This document shows positions 1 through 9,900 of a DNA stretch of 41,623 nucleotides, in pieces (the stretch's first letter is position 1; each line of letters opens with the position of its first letter). Made by a program: the position numbers and the translations under genes. The notes under the pieces were generated by a model. It was not told the origin of the DNA. It searched no databases and saw only the letters and a list, made by a program, of their open reading frames with translations. The stretch lies in assembly GCA_023393045.1 (NCBI GenBank), contig JAEWMV010000154.1, forward strand, positions 1-41,623. Direction: 5' to 3'. The DNA comes from Bacillota bacterium. GTDB taxonomy: Bacteria; Bacillota; Clostridia; Christensenellales; CAG-138.

Positions 1-424
1 GCACGGAGGCCGAACAGAAGGAGCGCATTTTCGATATCGCCATCCAGTTCGCGCGCGGTCTGCACTATGCGCATGAGGCAGGGCTTATCCATCAGGACGT
101 GAAGCCGGACAACTTACTGCTGACCAAAGCAGTTCGTCATTCTGCACTTGGTCGTTGGCAAACGGCGGACAGGGTCAGGCATATAGAATCCATTGGAGGT
201 ACAGTTTTCCCGGCTTCACAGACTGGAATGAGGATGCAAGGCCATACCTTGAGATGTTCCTCGCATTGCACCCGGACTGGAGGGACGTCGAGTTTAACGC
301 ACTGATAACCGAACTGCAAAATCGTGGCTTCGGATATATCCGTCCCGAGGGCGTACGAAACAAGCTGATGGAAATGCAACCAAAGAAAAAGAGCCGCAGC
401 GGTTTATTCGGCAAAAGGATCTGA
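1..424 (+). pseudogene. Remnant of a third Ser/Thr kinase-WD40 paralog (internally deleted, frameshifted)
   Basis: Bases 3 to about 129 encode a piece of a kinase catalytic domain, with the catalytic loop HQDVKPDNLLLTK, nearly identical to the two kinases downstream. Just after the LLLTK codons the homology stops. From about base 210, in another reading frame, the sequence encodes the family's C-terminal tail (FPGFTDW at the start, SGLFGKRI at the end, stop at 422-424). In the intact neighbour these two segments lie about 2.3 kb apart, so the activation loop, TPR and propeller appear to be deleted and the frame is shifted across the junction. The 5' part of the gene lies outside the window. 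It is the most upstream of three tandem copies. I am confident that it is a broken paralog. Whether the kinase half upstream is still expressed cannot be seen from here. Confidence 0.85.
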
Positions 425-438
425 GGGGAGGAACGTTT

Positions 439-3400
439 ATGACAAGCGAGGATAAAACTGTGTTCGATCCCGGTGTTGCCGTGTCCGATGGCAGCACAAC
501 CCTGCTTGACGCCGTCCTTTCCGATGCAGTAGCGCAAGGCGAGATTCCAGTCCCGACCGGCAATGCCGCCATTGTCAAGGGAGCGGCAATACTCGACACC
601 TACACCGTGGAAACCGACGCGATTGAGGGCGGTATGGGAAGCGTCTGGCGAGTCCATCACAAGGGCTGGAACGTAGACCTTGCCATGAAGCGCCCGCAGC
701 CTCAGTGCTTCTCCACCGATAAGAGCAAGGCAGATTTCATCCATGAGTGCGAGGCTTGGATAAACCTCGGCCTGCACCCGAATATCGTCTCCTGCTACTA
801 TGTCCGCGAGATCAGCGGCACTCCGACGATTTTCTCCGAATGGATGGACGGCGGAAGCCTTGGCGACGCGATAAAGAGTGGTGTTATTTATGAGAGCAAA
901 GAATCGGTGAGTACAGAGCGTATGCTCGATATAGCGATACAGTTTGCACGTGGCCTTCATTATGCGCATGAGGCTGGTCTCATTCATCAGGATGTTAAGC
1001 CGGATAATCTGCTGCTGACAAAAAACGGCGAAGCAAAAGTTGCGGACTTCGGCCTGGCAAAAGCGCGCGCTATTCTGACCGTCTTGGAGAACGACTCTGC
1101 AGCAGAGACTTCCAACAGCGGAAAAACTATCGTCTCACCTTCCGGCGGATATACCCCCGCTTACTGCTCTATAGAGCAGATGGACGGCAAGGAACTCACA
1201 CGAAGAACAGATATTTATTCATGGGCGGTCAGCGTTATGGAGCATTGTATCGGTTCCAGGCCGTGGGCTAATGGCGTTGTTGCAGGGTTGGGCTGCCGCG
1301 GTTACTTCGAAGATACGCGTATACCCATGCCGGAGGAGTTGCGAAAGTTGTTGGAGCGGTGTATGAGCGCCGAGCCTGACGACCGCCCGCACGACTTTGC
1401 GGATATTGAGGCAAAACTGCAAGAGATCTATCAGCTCGAAACCGGGAACTCATATCCGCGCCCCGAACCGAAGGCGGCGGCAGATACGGCGGAATCATTG
1501 AATAATATGGCGTTGTCCTATATGGATCTGGGACGCCCCGAAGAAGCGACTCGGCTTTGGGAGCAGGCGTTCACAGTCGACCCAGGCCACGTTGAAGCGA
1601 TATACAATCACACGCTTTATTCATGGCGCGCCGGGAAAATAATCGATGTTGAAGCGTTGAAAAGGATGCGCATCGCGCAAAGCGGTAATGCTTGTCAATA
1701 CGCGCAAGCGTTGCTGCACCTTGAACGCGGCGCCGGAGACGAGGCTATCGAGGCTTTGTCCGGGAGCAACAGAGATGCCGAAGTCACCGCTGTTGTTGAA
1801 GAAGCGCGTAAGGTCGGGCAGCCCGCCCTGCTTCAGACCCTTACCGGAAGCACATTGGCTCCGTTCAAGTATGACTATCCAACCGATAAAGGCGCACATA
1901 CGGTAAGCTTCAGCGATGACGGAACATATCTGTATGCAAGGGATCGTGCGAAGACAAAGGAGGACAGGTTCACATATCATAACGGGCATGTAAACCTGTG
2001 GAAGCGTACAAATGAAGGCTTTGTGCAGATACGTACGTCCGATCTGGAGCTCGGGCAGGTCAAGTGGAATATGCACATCTCTCTGAGAACAAAACTGAAT
2101 AAGCTGAAATATGGCATATCGGTCGCAAGCCCCGTTGTGAGAAACGGAGCATGGTATGTTCAGGATGAAATTGGACGCGTCCGTTATTCGCACGTATGGA
2201 GAGTTCCCGAAGACCGTGAATACCTCAGTATTGATACGTCGGCGTCGTTGAATAGACTCGCGTGCGGATGCGATATGAACACTGTTGATGTTTACACCCC
2301 GCCGCGGTTTGAGTACAAAGCCGCGTGGATGCTGTGCAAAGTGCGAGCACAAAACGAAGCGGTTGAAAGCGACGAGCTCTTCCGTGAATTGGCAGAGGAA
2401 GCCGCCCTCGCACTTGATAAGCGTGAAATCCAGACAGCCGCAGAATGCATCGCCGCCCTGCGTCCTTTACTTAATGCCGAGAATCAACATGAATACAGGC
2501 TTCTTAATGCCAGACTCGGAAAATACTGCGTGCCCAGCTCCCTGTTGACAATCTATCCGGATCCTCTTTGGGAGGCTCCGCCTCAGTCGCGATATGGGTT
2601 TTGCTCGGACGATCGGTTTGGCATCAACAGTTTTGATTGCTTTATGGATCGAGACAGCAACAAAATGCTGTGGAGCGATCCTCAGCGCTCCAAGATCCCG
2701 GAAGCGGTGCTCTCTCCAGATCAAAAAACCGTTGCATACAAAGCTGTGCAGGGCGGTAAATCCGCTGTTCAGCTCCGCAGTATCCTGACCAAAGATGTGA
2801 TATTCACTTATAAGCCAAATGAAAATGTTGGCTCTCTGCAGTTTCTTCCTGACGGGAGCGCAATCCTCGTAGCGCTTTGCGAGTCCATCAGCGCAGTCCT
2901 GATTGATTCTCGAAACGGAAAAGCGCTGCGGCATTACAAGGGAAGAAAGCCGCACATAACAGTTGATGTTTTCGTGCAAGTGAGTCCGAACGGAACGAGG
3001 TTTGCTTACGGCAGGATTGGAGATTCAAAGAGCGGCATGGGGGTTACTCATGAACCGCTGAGGTTTGCACGCATCAACGGAGATAAAGTGCTCGATACGA
3101 CAGAAACGTTGTCAACGTATTACGATTACATACGTGACGCACGGTTCTCACCGTATGATAGATGGTTTATGACTAAGCATTTTGACGGCTCTGTTCGCGT
3201 TTGGGATATTGAAAGGGGCGGAAATGACGTACAACGGTTTGACACAGAAGAAGACCTCATCACACTGATTAGCCGCGGGCATCTGGACTGGTGCTACGAG
3301 TTTCCCGGCTTCACAGACTGGGACGAGAACGCGAGGCCATATCTTGAGATATTCCTCGCGCTGCACCCGGACTGGAACGACGTCAACTTTGGTGAACTGA

Positions 3401-3519
3401 TAAACGAGCTTCAAAATCGTGGCCTTGGCTTTATTCGACCCGAGGGCGTGCGGTCGAAGCTGATGGAGATGCAGCCCAAGAAGAAAGGCCGCAGCGGCTT
3501 ATTCGGCAAAAGGATCTGA
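439..3519 (+). CDS. Ser/Thr protein kinase with TPR-like and WD40-type sensor regions (copy 1)
   Basis: The product is a soluble 1,026-residue protein. Residues about 55-330 form a Hanks-type kinase: glycine loop EGGMGSVWRV (63-72), ATP lysine 84 (DLAMKRP), likely helix-C glutamate 103 (HECEAW), catalytic loop HQDVKPDNLL with Asp185 and Asn190, and DFG Asp203. It should therefore be active. HQD replaces the usual HRD. Residues about 345-390 resemble a TPR (SLNNMALSYMDLGRPEEA). The remainder has repeated beta-strand motifs such as VSFSDDGTYLYARD and VRVWDIERG, typical of a WD40-like propeller. A conserved basic tail covers residues 955-1026. The N-terminus carries DKTVFDPG and TTLLDA, threonine-rich motifs that could be autophosphorylation sites (inference). 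No transmembrane segment is visible. A GGGGAGGA ribosome binding site lies 7 bases before the ATG. Copy 2 follows within 15 bases, so the two are probably co-transcribed. Substrates are unknown. Confidence 0.9.
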   Translation: MTSEDKTVFDPGVAVSDGSTTLLDAVLSDAVAQGEIPVPTGNAAIVKGAAILDTYTVETDAIEGGMGSVWRVHHKGWNVDLAMKRPQPQCFSTDKSKADFIHECEAWINLGLHPNIVSCYYVREISGTPTIFSEWMDGGSLGDAIKSGVIYESKESVSTERMLDIAIQFARGLHYAHEAGLIHQDVKPDNLLLTKNGEAKVADFGLAKARAILTVLENDSAAETSNSGKTIVSPSGGYTPAYCSIEQMDGKELTRRTDIYSWAVSVMEHCIGSRPWANGVVAGLGCRGYFEDTRIPMPEELRKLLERCMSAEPDDRPHDFADIEAKLQEIYQLETGNSYPRPEPKAAADTAESLNNMALSYMDLGRPEEATRLWEQAFTVDPGHVEAIYNHTLYSWRAGKIIDVEALKRMRIAQSGNACQYAQALLHLERGAGDEAIEALSGSNRDAEVTAVVEEARKVGQPALLQTLTGSTLAPFKYDYPTDKGAHTVSFSDDGTYLYARDRAKTKEDRFTYHNGHVNLWKRTNEGFVQIRTSDLELGQVKWNMHISLRTKLNKLKYGISVASPVVRNGAWYVQDEIGRVRYSHVWRVPEDREYLSIDTSASLNRLACGCDMNTVDVYTPPRFEYKAAWMLCKVRAQNEAVESDELFRELAEEAALALDKREIQTAAECIAALRPLLNAENQHEYRLLNARLGKYCVPSSLLTIYPDPLWEAPPQSRYGFCSDDRFGINSFDCFMDRDSNKMLWSDPQRSKIPEAVLSPDQKTVAYKAVQGGKSAVQLRSILTKDVIFTYKPNENVGSLQFLPDGSAILVALCESISAVLIDSRNGKALRHYKGRKPHITVDVFVQVSPNGTRFAYGRIGDSKSGMGVTHEPLRFARINGDKVLDTTETLSTYYDYIRDARFSPYDRWFMTKHFDGSVRVWDIERGGNDVQRFDTEEDLITLISRGHLDWCYEFPGFTDWDENARPYLEIFLALHPDWNDVNFGELINELQNRGLGFIRPEGVRSKLMEMQPKKKGRSGLFGKRI

Positions 3520-3533
3520 GGGGAGAATTGAGC

Positions 3534-6500
3534 ATGGCAAACGAGGACAAGACAGCATTCGACCCCGGCGCAACTGTGCCGGAGAGTATCTCTACCGTGC
3601 CTGACGGCGGCACGACGCTGCTTGATGGTGGCGCGCCGATCAGCGGCAGCATTGCGCCCGCCTCTCGCGTAATACGAAAGGGCGATACGCTGCTCGATAT
3701 CTACCGTGTGGAGATCGATGCTATCGAGAGCGGCGGCATGGGGCAGGTATGGCGCGTCCATCACACGGGCTGGGATGTCGATCTTGCCATGAAGCGGCCG
3801 CGCGCCGAGCATTTCGCCAGCGAAGCGGACAAGGAAGTGTTCACACGAGAGTGCGACGCGTGGATCAATCTTGGTCTGCACCCCAATATCGTATCCTGTT
3901 ATTATGTGCGCCGCATAGACGACATTCCTACCATATTCTCTGAGTGGATGGATGGCGGCAGCTTGGCGGACGCTATCAACGGCGGCGGTCTCTACCGTGC
4001 AAACGACGACACAGCCAGGCAGGAGCGCATCCTGGATATCGCCATCCAGTTTGCGCGCGGGCTGCATTACGCGCATGAAATGGGGCTTATCCATCAGGAT
4101 GTGAAGCCGGATAACGTGCTGCTCACGAATGGCGGCGAGGCCAAGGTAGCAGACTTCGGTATTTCAAAGGCGCGCGCCGTGCTGACCGTGTTGGACGGGA
4201 AGGAGACGGCCGCAGCCGGACGCACAATACTGTCCCCGTCAGGTGGTTTTACCCCCGCCTATTGCTCCATAGAGCAGATGGACGGCAAGGAACTGACGCG
4301 AAGAACGGATATCTACTCATGGGCGGTCTCGGTCATGGAAATGTACACGGGTTCGCGCTTATGGGCGAACGGCGTAGTGGCGGGTCTTAGCTGCCGCGTG
4401 TATTTTGAACAGACGCGCATACCGATGCCGGAGGCTCTCAAAGAGCTGCTGGCCCAGTGTATGGATGCCGAGCCAGGAAACCGTCCCCATGATTTTGCGG
4501 AGGTCGAAGCAAGACTGCATGAGATATATAAGGCCGAAACGGGCACGGACTACCCCCGCCCCGCGCCTAAAGCAGCCGTTGATACGGCGGATTCGCTGAA
4601 CAATCGGGCGTTGAGTATGCTGGACTTGGGGAAACTCGATGAAGCAGAAGCTATTTTGGGCGATGCGCTGGCTAAAGACGCCACCGCGCCCGATGTGGTG
4701 TTCAATCATGCGCAGCTTGCTTGGCTTCGCGGGCGAACGGATGATTCCGCCGCTTTACGCGCGCTGAACAGTATTGCGATAGAACGGGAAAGGAACGCTT
4801 GCTTAGCGCGTCTTCGGACGGTTATTGGCCCGACGGATGCCCGTGAGTCTGATCGGAGTATAGATAGAGATAAAATAGCCAGAGTCATATACGATCAAAA
4901 GAACGAAAGGCTGCTGTACTGTGCTTCCCGGGCAGCGGTCAACAACAAACACAGGTATGCGCTGAATGTACTTGGCGGAGGTAGCGACCGGCGCTTCGAG
5001 CTGTACGATCAGCACGAACCACATAGATTGACATTGAGCGTGGACCACAAATGGGTATGCCTGCCCTATGACGACAGAATTGCTTTGTGTGATGTGGAAA
5101 ATGGGGAGTATCGTGAAATAGCCCGTGTGAGAACGGCGTCTGCCATTGCCGCTCTTAACGGTGATGGTGTGTACCTTGGCAAAGAGGACGGCGTATACCA
5201 TTATGAGATCTCCACCGCTCGAACCAGCCTCATCAGCTATTCCCCCACAGTTTGTCGTAACATCACGCAGAGCGGCGATGGAAAACTTTTGGCATGGCGC
5301 ATAGAGCAGAATAAACAGTGGTCTGTGCGCGTGTTCGATATGGATTCGCGTACTTTCCTGTTCTCGCGGGAAAGGACGGGCGAACCGTATGATATTGAGT
5401 TCAGTGATGATAATGATTACTTATTCGTTGGGGACAACGACGGCTTCTTTTCCGTATACAGCATACCAACCGGCGATACCTTGCTCCATATGAACAGCGG
5501 GCAGCGGTTTATCAGTATATGTGCAGTGCCGGGTGGGCGCTATGTGCTCACCGGTCACAGCGGCGGGTTTCGTCTGTGGGATATCGAGCATCGTATCTGC
5601 CGCCGCACCTATACCATAAACTGGGACAAAACTGTCTATCCCTACCCGACAAGAGGCGAGGACGGCGTTTTGCGTATTGGCACTGTCACAAGAGACGGCG
5701 TTTATTCTGAGTATGACCTACCCGATCAGGAAGTTCGTCCCGTATGGGAAATATGCGTCGTTACCAGCGCTGTGGTACAGCTTTCCCGCGACGAACTGTT
5801 CCGCAACGCCATATCCGATGCGGAAGCGGCTTTTGGTAAAGGAGAGTACATAGCCGCGCTCAGCGGGCTTAAAGAGGCGCGGGCCATTTCGGGATATGCC
5901 ACGGATGAGCGCTGCCTTTCACTGTACGAAAAGATTGCGCCTCACTTCCGGCTTTGCGGCCAGCCGCAGCTTGTGTCGCTGCGCCGCCTCCCAAGGGCTG
6001 ATGAAGTCAGCCTGTCCCATAATGGAAGCTATATCATGGATGAGGAAACGCATGAGGTCTATGAAAGGCTTAGCGGAGAATGCTTGCTTGCCAAGGATAA
6101 AATGCTCAATTATAAGCATACCGCTCTCATTTATGGCGACAGGCTCGCTTGTATCTACAAGACCGGCGAAAAGGAAGAACTCACAGCGGATATATTCCAG
6201 CTTCCCGGCGGTGAACGGGTATTCACAGGATGCCTTTGTACAGGCTCCGGCGCGAACGACATTACCCCATCCATACTCGCTTGGCCGGATTGCGAGTTGT
6301 TCACAGTACGTTTTCCGGGGTTCAGTTTTACCCGCAACGTCACCGTTGACAGCGTGTCATGCACACCCATGCGTCCTTTCATAGTGCAGTGGGAGTTCAA
6401 AAGTGAGGCCGACCAACTGACAGGGAGCGGTCTCATAGCTGGCATGCACGACATACGGCATATCTCAAACGGGAAAAGAACGGTCAAGTACACACCTGTA

Positions 6501-6953
6501 CCGGGCATGGATAAGAAGGTGTCAAAGCTTGCCAGATATCAAGTGACCGCCGATATGAAGACCGGGCTGGTTGGCGCGATCAAGGAACACCACTCCTTTT
6601 ACAGCATCAAGCCCGAGCTTCAGAAAGAACTGGATTCGTATGACGGCTGTCTGTTCCTATACTCGGCAAAGACGGGCAAGTTTATCAAGATGGTAAAGTT
6701 ATCCGCCGCCAATATCCATGTCCATCACGGTGGGTATTTCACCTGCGAGGGCGACGATGGCGTACTTTTATACCGTATTGCCGACTTTCTCGACACCGAC
6801 GAACCGAAGCCCGTGTTCATTCCGGTTCGGAATAGAATGTCCACTGTCAGTTTCAGCGCGGATATGCTGTACATGGCGATCGCCGTACCGCGTAACGCAC
6901 CCGCAGATGCAGGAGATACAGAAGTATTCTTGCTCGACTGGGAGCTGCAATAG
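3534..6953 (+). CDS. Ser/Thr protein kinase with TPR-like and WD40-type sensor regions (copy 2)
   Basis: A 1,139-residue paralog of the preceding gene. The kinase domain is closely conserved: glycine loop SGGMGQVWRV, lysine 87 (DLAMKRP), catalytic loop HQDVKPDNVLL with Asp189, and DFG Asp207 (ADFGISKA). It should be active. A TPR-like helical pair (SLNNRALSMLDLGKLDEA) follows, then a long propeller-like region with strands such as GFRLWDIEHR and FSVYSIPTGD. The propeller sequence diverges strongly from copy 1 while the kinase does not, which suggests different sensed ligands or partners (inference). The N-terminus repeats the DKTAFDPG and GGTTLLDGG motifs. The family's basic C-terminal tail is absent: the protein ends at LLDWELQ, where copy 1 continues into FPGFTDW. 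I chose the ATG at 3534, 8 bases after GGGGAG, over the in-frame TTG at 3528, which lies too close to that site. Confidence 0.9.
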   Translation: MANEDKTAFDPGATVPESISTVPDGGTTLLDGGAPISGSIAPASRVIRKGDTLLDIYRVEIDAIESGGMGQVWRVHHTGWDVDLAMKRPRAEHFASEADKEVFTRECDAWINLGLHPNIVSCYYVRRIDDIPTIFSEWMDGGSLADAINGGGLYRANDDTARQERILDIAIQFARGLHYAHEMGLIHQDVKPDNVLLTNGGEAKVADFGISKARAVLTVLDGKETAAAGRTILSPSGGFTPAYCSIEQMDGKELTRRTDIYSWAVSVMEMYTGSRLWANGVVAGLSCRVYFEQTRIPMPEALKELLAQCMDAEPGNRPHDFAEVEARLHEIYKAETGTDYPRPAPKAAVDTADSLNNRALSMLDLGKLDEAEAILGDALAKDATAPDVVFNHAQLAWLRGRTDDSAALRALNSIAIERERNACLARLRTVIGPTDARESDRSIDRDKIARVIYDQKNERLLYCASRAAVNNKHRYALNVLGGGSDRRFELYDQHEPHRLTLSVDHKWVCLPYDDRIALCDVENGEYREIARVRTASAIAALNGDGVYLGKEDGVYHYEISTARTSLISYSPTVCRNITQSGDGKLLAWRIEQNKQWSVRVFDMDSRTFLFSRERTGEPYDIEFSDDNDYLFVGDNDGFFSVYSIPTGDTLLHMNSGQRFISICAVPGGRYVLTGHSGGFRLWDIEHRICRRTYTINWDKTVYPYPTRGEDGVLRIGTVTRDGVYSEYDLPDQEVRPVWEICVVTSAVVQLSRDELFRNAISDAEAAFGKGEYIAALSGLKEARAISGYATDERCLSLYEKIAPHFRLCGQPQLVSLRRLPRADEVSLSHNGSYIMDEETHEVYERLSGECLLAKDKMLNYKHTALIYGDRLACIYKTGEKEELTADIFQLPGGERVFTGCLCTGSGANDITPSILAWPDCELFTVRFPGFSFTRNVTVDSVSCTPMRPFIVQWEFKSEADQLTGSGLIAGMHDIRHISNGKRTVKYTPVPGMDKKVSKLARYQVTADMKTGLVGAIKEHHSFYSIKPELQKELDSYDGCLFLYSAKTGKFIKMVKLSAANIHVHHGGYFTCEGDDGVLLYRIADFLDTDEPKPVFIPVRNRMSTVSFSADMLYMAIAVPRNAPADAGDTEVFLLDWELQ

Positions 6954-6991
6954 TTCTCCGCGTTAAGCCATATTGTTAAGGAGGCAAAAAG

Positions 6992-9900
6992 ATGGACCTT
7001 TCCACATCCATGAAATTCGTAATGATGCGCGCGCAGTCAGAGGCCGCCGCAGCAAAGAAAAGTGAGGTCTCGCCGGAGCTGCTGTTTCTCGGTATATTGA
7101 AGCTTGCCGAAAAACGGGCCGAGGAGTTTGCGCCCACCTCGCGCCATAAGGCCGAGACCAACGCAGACATTGACGCAGTGAGGCAACAGTTTGCGCAGAA
7201 AAGCATCGATTCATCGCGTACACGAGGGTTGCTTCGCGCTGTCATTGCGGGTGGAGCCCACTTGGGCGGCGAGAAAGAACTGACGGAATGTCTGGTGCGG
7301 TCCGCGGATTTGGCGGGTAAGCGTGGCGAATCCGATCTCTGGGCACAGGATGTTCTCGCGGCGATTCTTGCCTGTCCCTCCGATGCGATATTGCAGGTTT
7401 GCCCGCTGAAAAAACAGGGCGCAGACAAGGCGGAAGACGCAAAGGACGAGCCGACGGGCGAAGCGAATGGGGCCGGAGAAAAGACCGACGAGATGAGCCG
7501 GGATTTCCTTCCCGCGCTGACAAGCCGTATCCGGCATATGCGCGCCAAACTGCTTTCCACCGTCCATGGTCAGGATCATGTGGTGCATGCCTTCACAGAG
7601 GGCATGTTTGCCGCAGAGGTCTTGGCCGCATCCGACGAGAAGCGCAAGCGGCCGCGCGCCATATTCGTGTTTGCGGGGCCTCCGGGCGTAGGCAAAACCT
7701 TCCTCGCCGAGCAGGCGGCGGAAGCGCTCGATATCCCCTTCAAGCGCTTCGATATGTCGAGTTTTTCTGACCATCAGTCCTACATGAGCCTCATTGGCTT
7801 TGAAAAGAGCTATCAGGGCGCAAAGCCGGGCACACTGACCGGCTTTGTCAAGAAGCAGCCCCACAGCATTTTGCTCTTTGACGAGATCGAGAAGGCGCAT
7901 TTGAACACGATACATTTATTTTTGCAGATCCTCGACGCGGGCAGGCTTGCCGACCGCTTTATGGATGAGGACATCTCTTTTAAGGACACCATCATCATAT
8001 TTACCAGCAATGCGGGGCGCTCGCTTTATGAGGGCGACGCCAGGCAGAACGCTGCGGGCGTACCGCGCAAGACGTTGATCAATGCGCTTGAGACTGAAAA
8101 GAACCCCCAGACCGGCCAGCCTTTCTTCCCCGCCGCCATCACCAGCCGTATGGCCACAGGATGGCCGCTGCTGTTCAACCATCTGCAGGCGCATCATCTT
8201 GATAAAATAAGCGGCGGTGAGCTTTCCCGCTTCTGTCAGCTTTTCGAGAAACAATACGGCATCGAGGCGGGCTTTGATGAGCTCGTTCCCACGGCACTGC
8301 TGTTTCAAGAGGGCGGCGCCGCAGATGCGCGCACGCTGCGCGCTCAAACCGAGCTGTTCTTCAAAAATGAGGTATTCAAGGTGTGCCGGCTCTGGGGGGA
8401 GGACAGGTTCTCCACCGCTCTTTCCGGCATAGAAAAGCTGCGTTTCACCGTAGAAACGGCCAAGCTCGCACAGGATGTACGCCCACTGTTCTTTTCGGAT
8501 GAGAAACCGGAGCTGCTTCTTTACGGCAGCCCGACATTTGCCGCGCGCTGCCGTGAAGAGCTGCCGGGGTATCTTATCTATGATACCCAGAGCGTAGAGG
8601 AAGCACTGACCATCGCCGGGGAAAAGGACGTCCGCGTCGTGTTGCTGGACGTCGCGGAGCGGAGCGTGCAGGACGCTGATGCGGGCTTTGTCACAATGGA
8701 GACTGTTTACGAAGGAGCACAGGAGCTTGTCATGTCAGCCGGAGCCTTCGACTTTGCACCCATGGCCGCGGGGGCGATCCACGATGGCAGCAGATTGTTC
8801 CGCTCGCTCAGGGAACGTCTGCCGGAGCTGCCTGTATATCTCTTGGAAACCGAGGAGTTCTCCATCGACGCCGAGCTGCTCATGAGTTTCGTCCGCGCGG
8901 GCGCGCGCGGCAAGCTGAAGGAGCCTGACGAGGATTTCTCCGTATTCGAGGATCAGCTTACCGCCATCTGCCGGGAGCTTTATATGCAGGGCGTCGCGGC
9001 TAAGATGGCCTCGGAGCGAAAGGTGCTGTACTTCGAGACCGCCCCCAAGCTCAGCCGGGACGGCAAGGAGATCATTGTGCGCCTGCGCGATTTCTCCCTG
9101 AAACGCGCCACCGAAGCCGACGACTCAAGCAGCGTGCTCGACGATGTGGAAAAGCCCAATATCCACTTTACGGATGTGATCGGCGCGGCGGACGCGAAGG
9201 AAGAATTAAAGTTTTTCATCGACTACCTGAAAAATCCAAAGAAGTTTTCCGCGCAGGGCCTAAAACCGCCTAAGGGCGTGCTTCTCTATGGTCCGCCGGG
9301 TACAGGAAAGACTATGCTTGCCAAAGCGATGGCCGGCGAAAGCGATGTTGCCTTCATCCCCGCCGTCGCAAGTGCGTTTGTCACCAAATGGCAGGGCAGC
9401 GGCCCAGAGGCTGTGCGGGAACTGTTCAAAAGGGCTCGCCGCTACGCTCCGGCCATCCTGTTCATCGACGAAATAGACGCAGTAGGCAGAAAGCGCGGTC
9501 AATCGAACACCTCTCATGGAGAGGAAATGGCATTGAACGCCCTTTTGACAGAGATGGATGGCTTCTCGGTCGACCCAAAGCGCCCTGTATTCGTGCTTGC
9601 CGCCACCAACTTCGATGTTGAAGAGGGTCAGGGCGGCATGGGCGTCATTGACCCGGCGCTTGCGCGGCGTTTTGACCGAAAGATACTGGTCGATTTGCCC
9701 AACGCCGACGAGCGGGAGCAGTTTGTGCGGCTGTATCTGAAAAAGAACAAGACGCATACCGTGACCGAGGAAATGATAAAACGACTTGCCTCACGCGCAA
9801 TTGGCATGAGCCCGGCGAACCTCGCCTCCGTGTTCGAACTCGCCAACCGAATGGCGGTCAAAGCCCAGAAACCTTTGGACGATGCGATACTGGACGAGGC

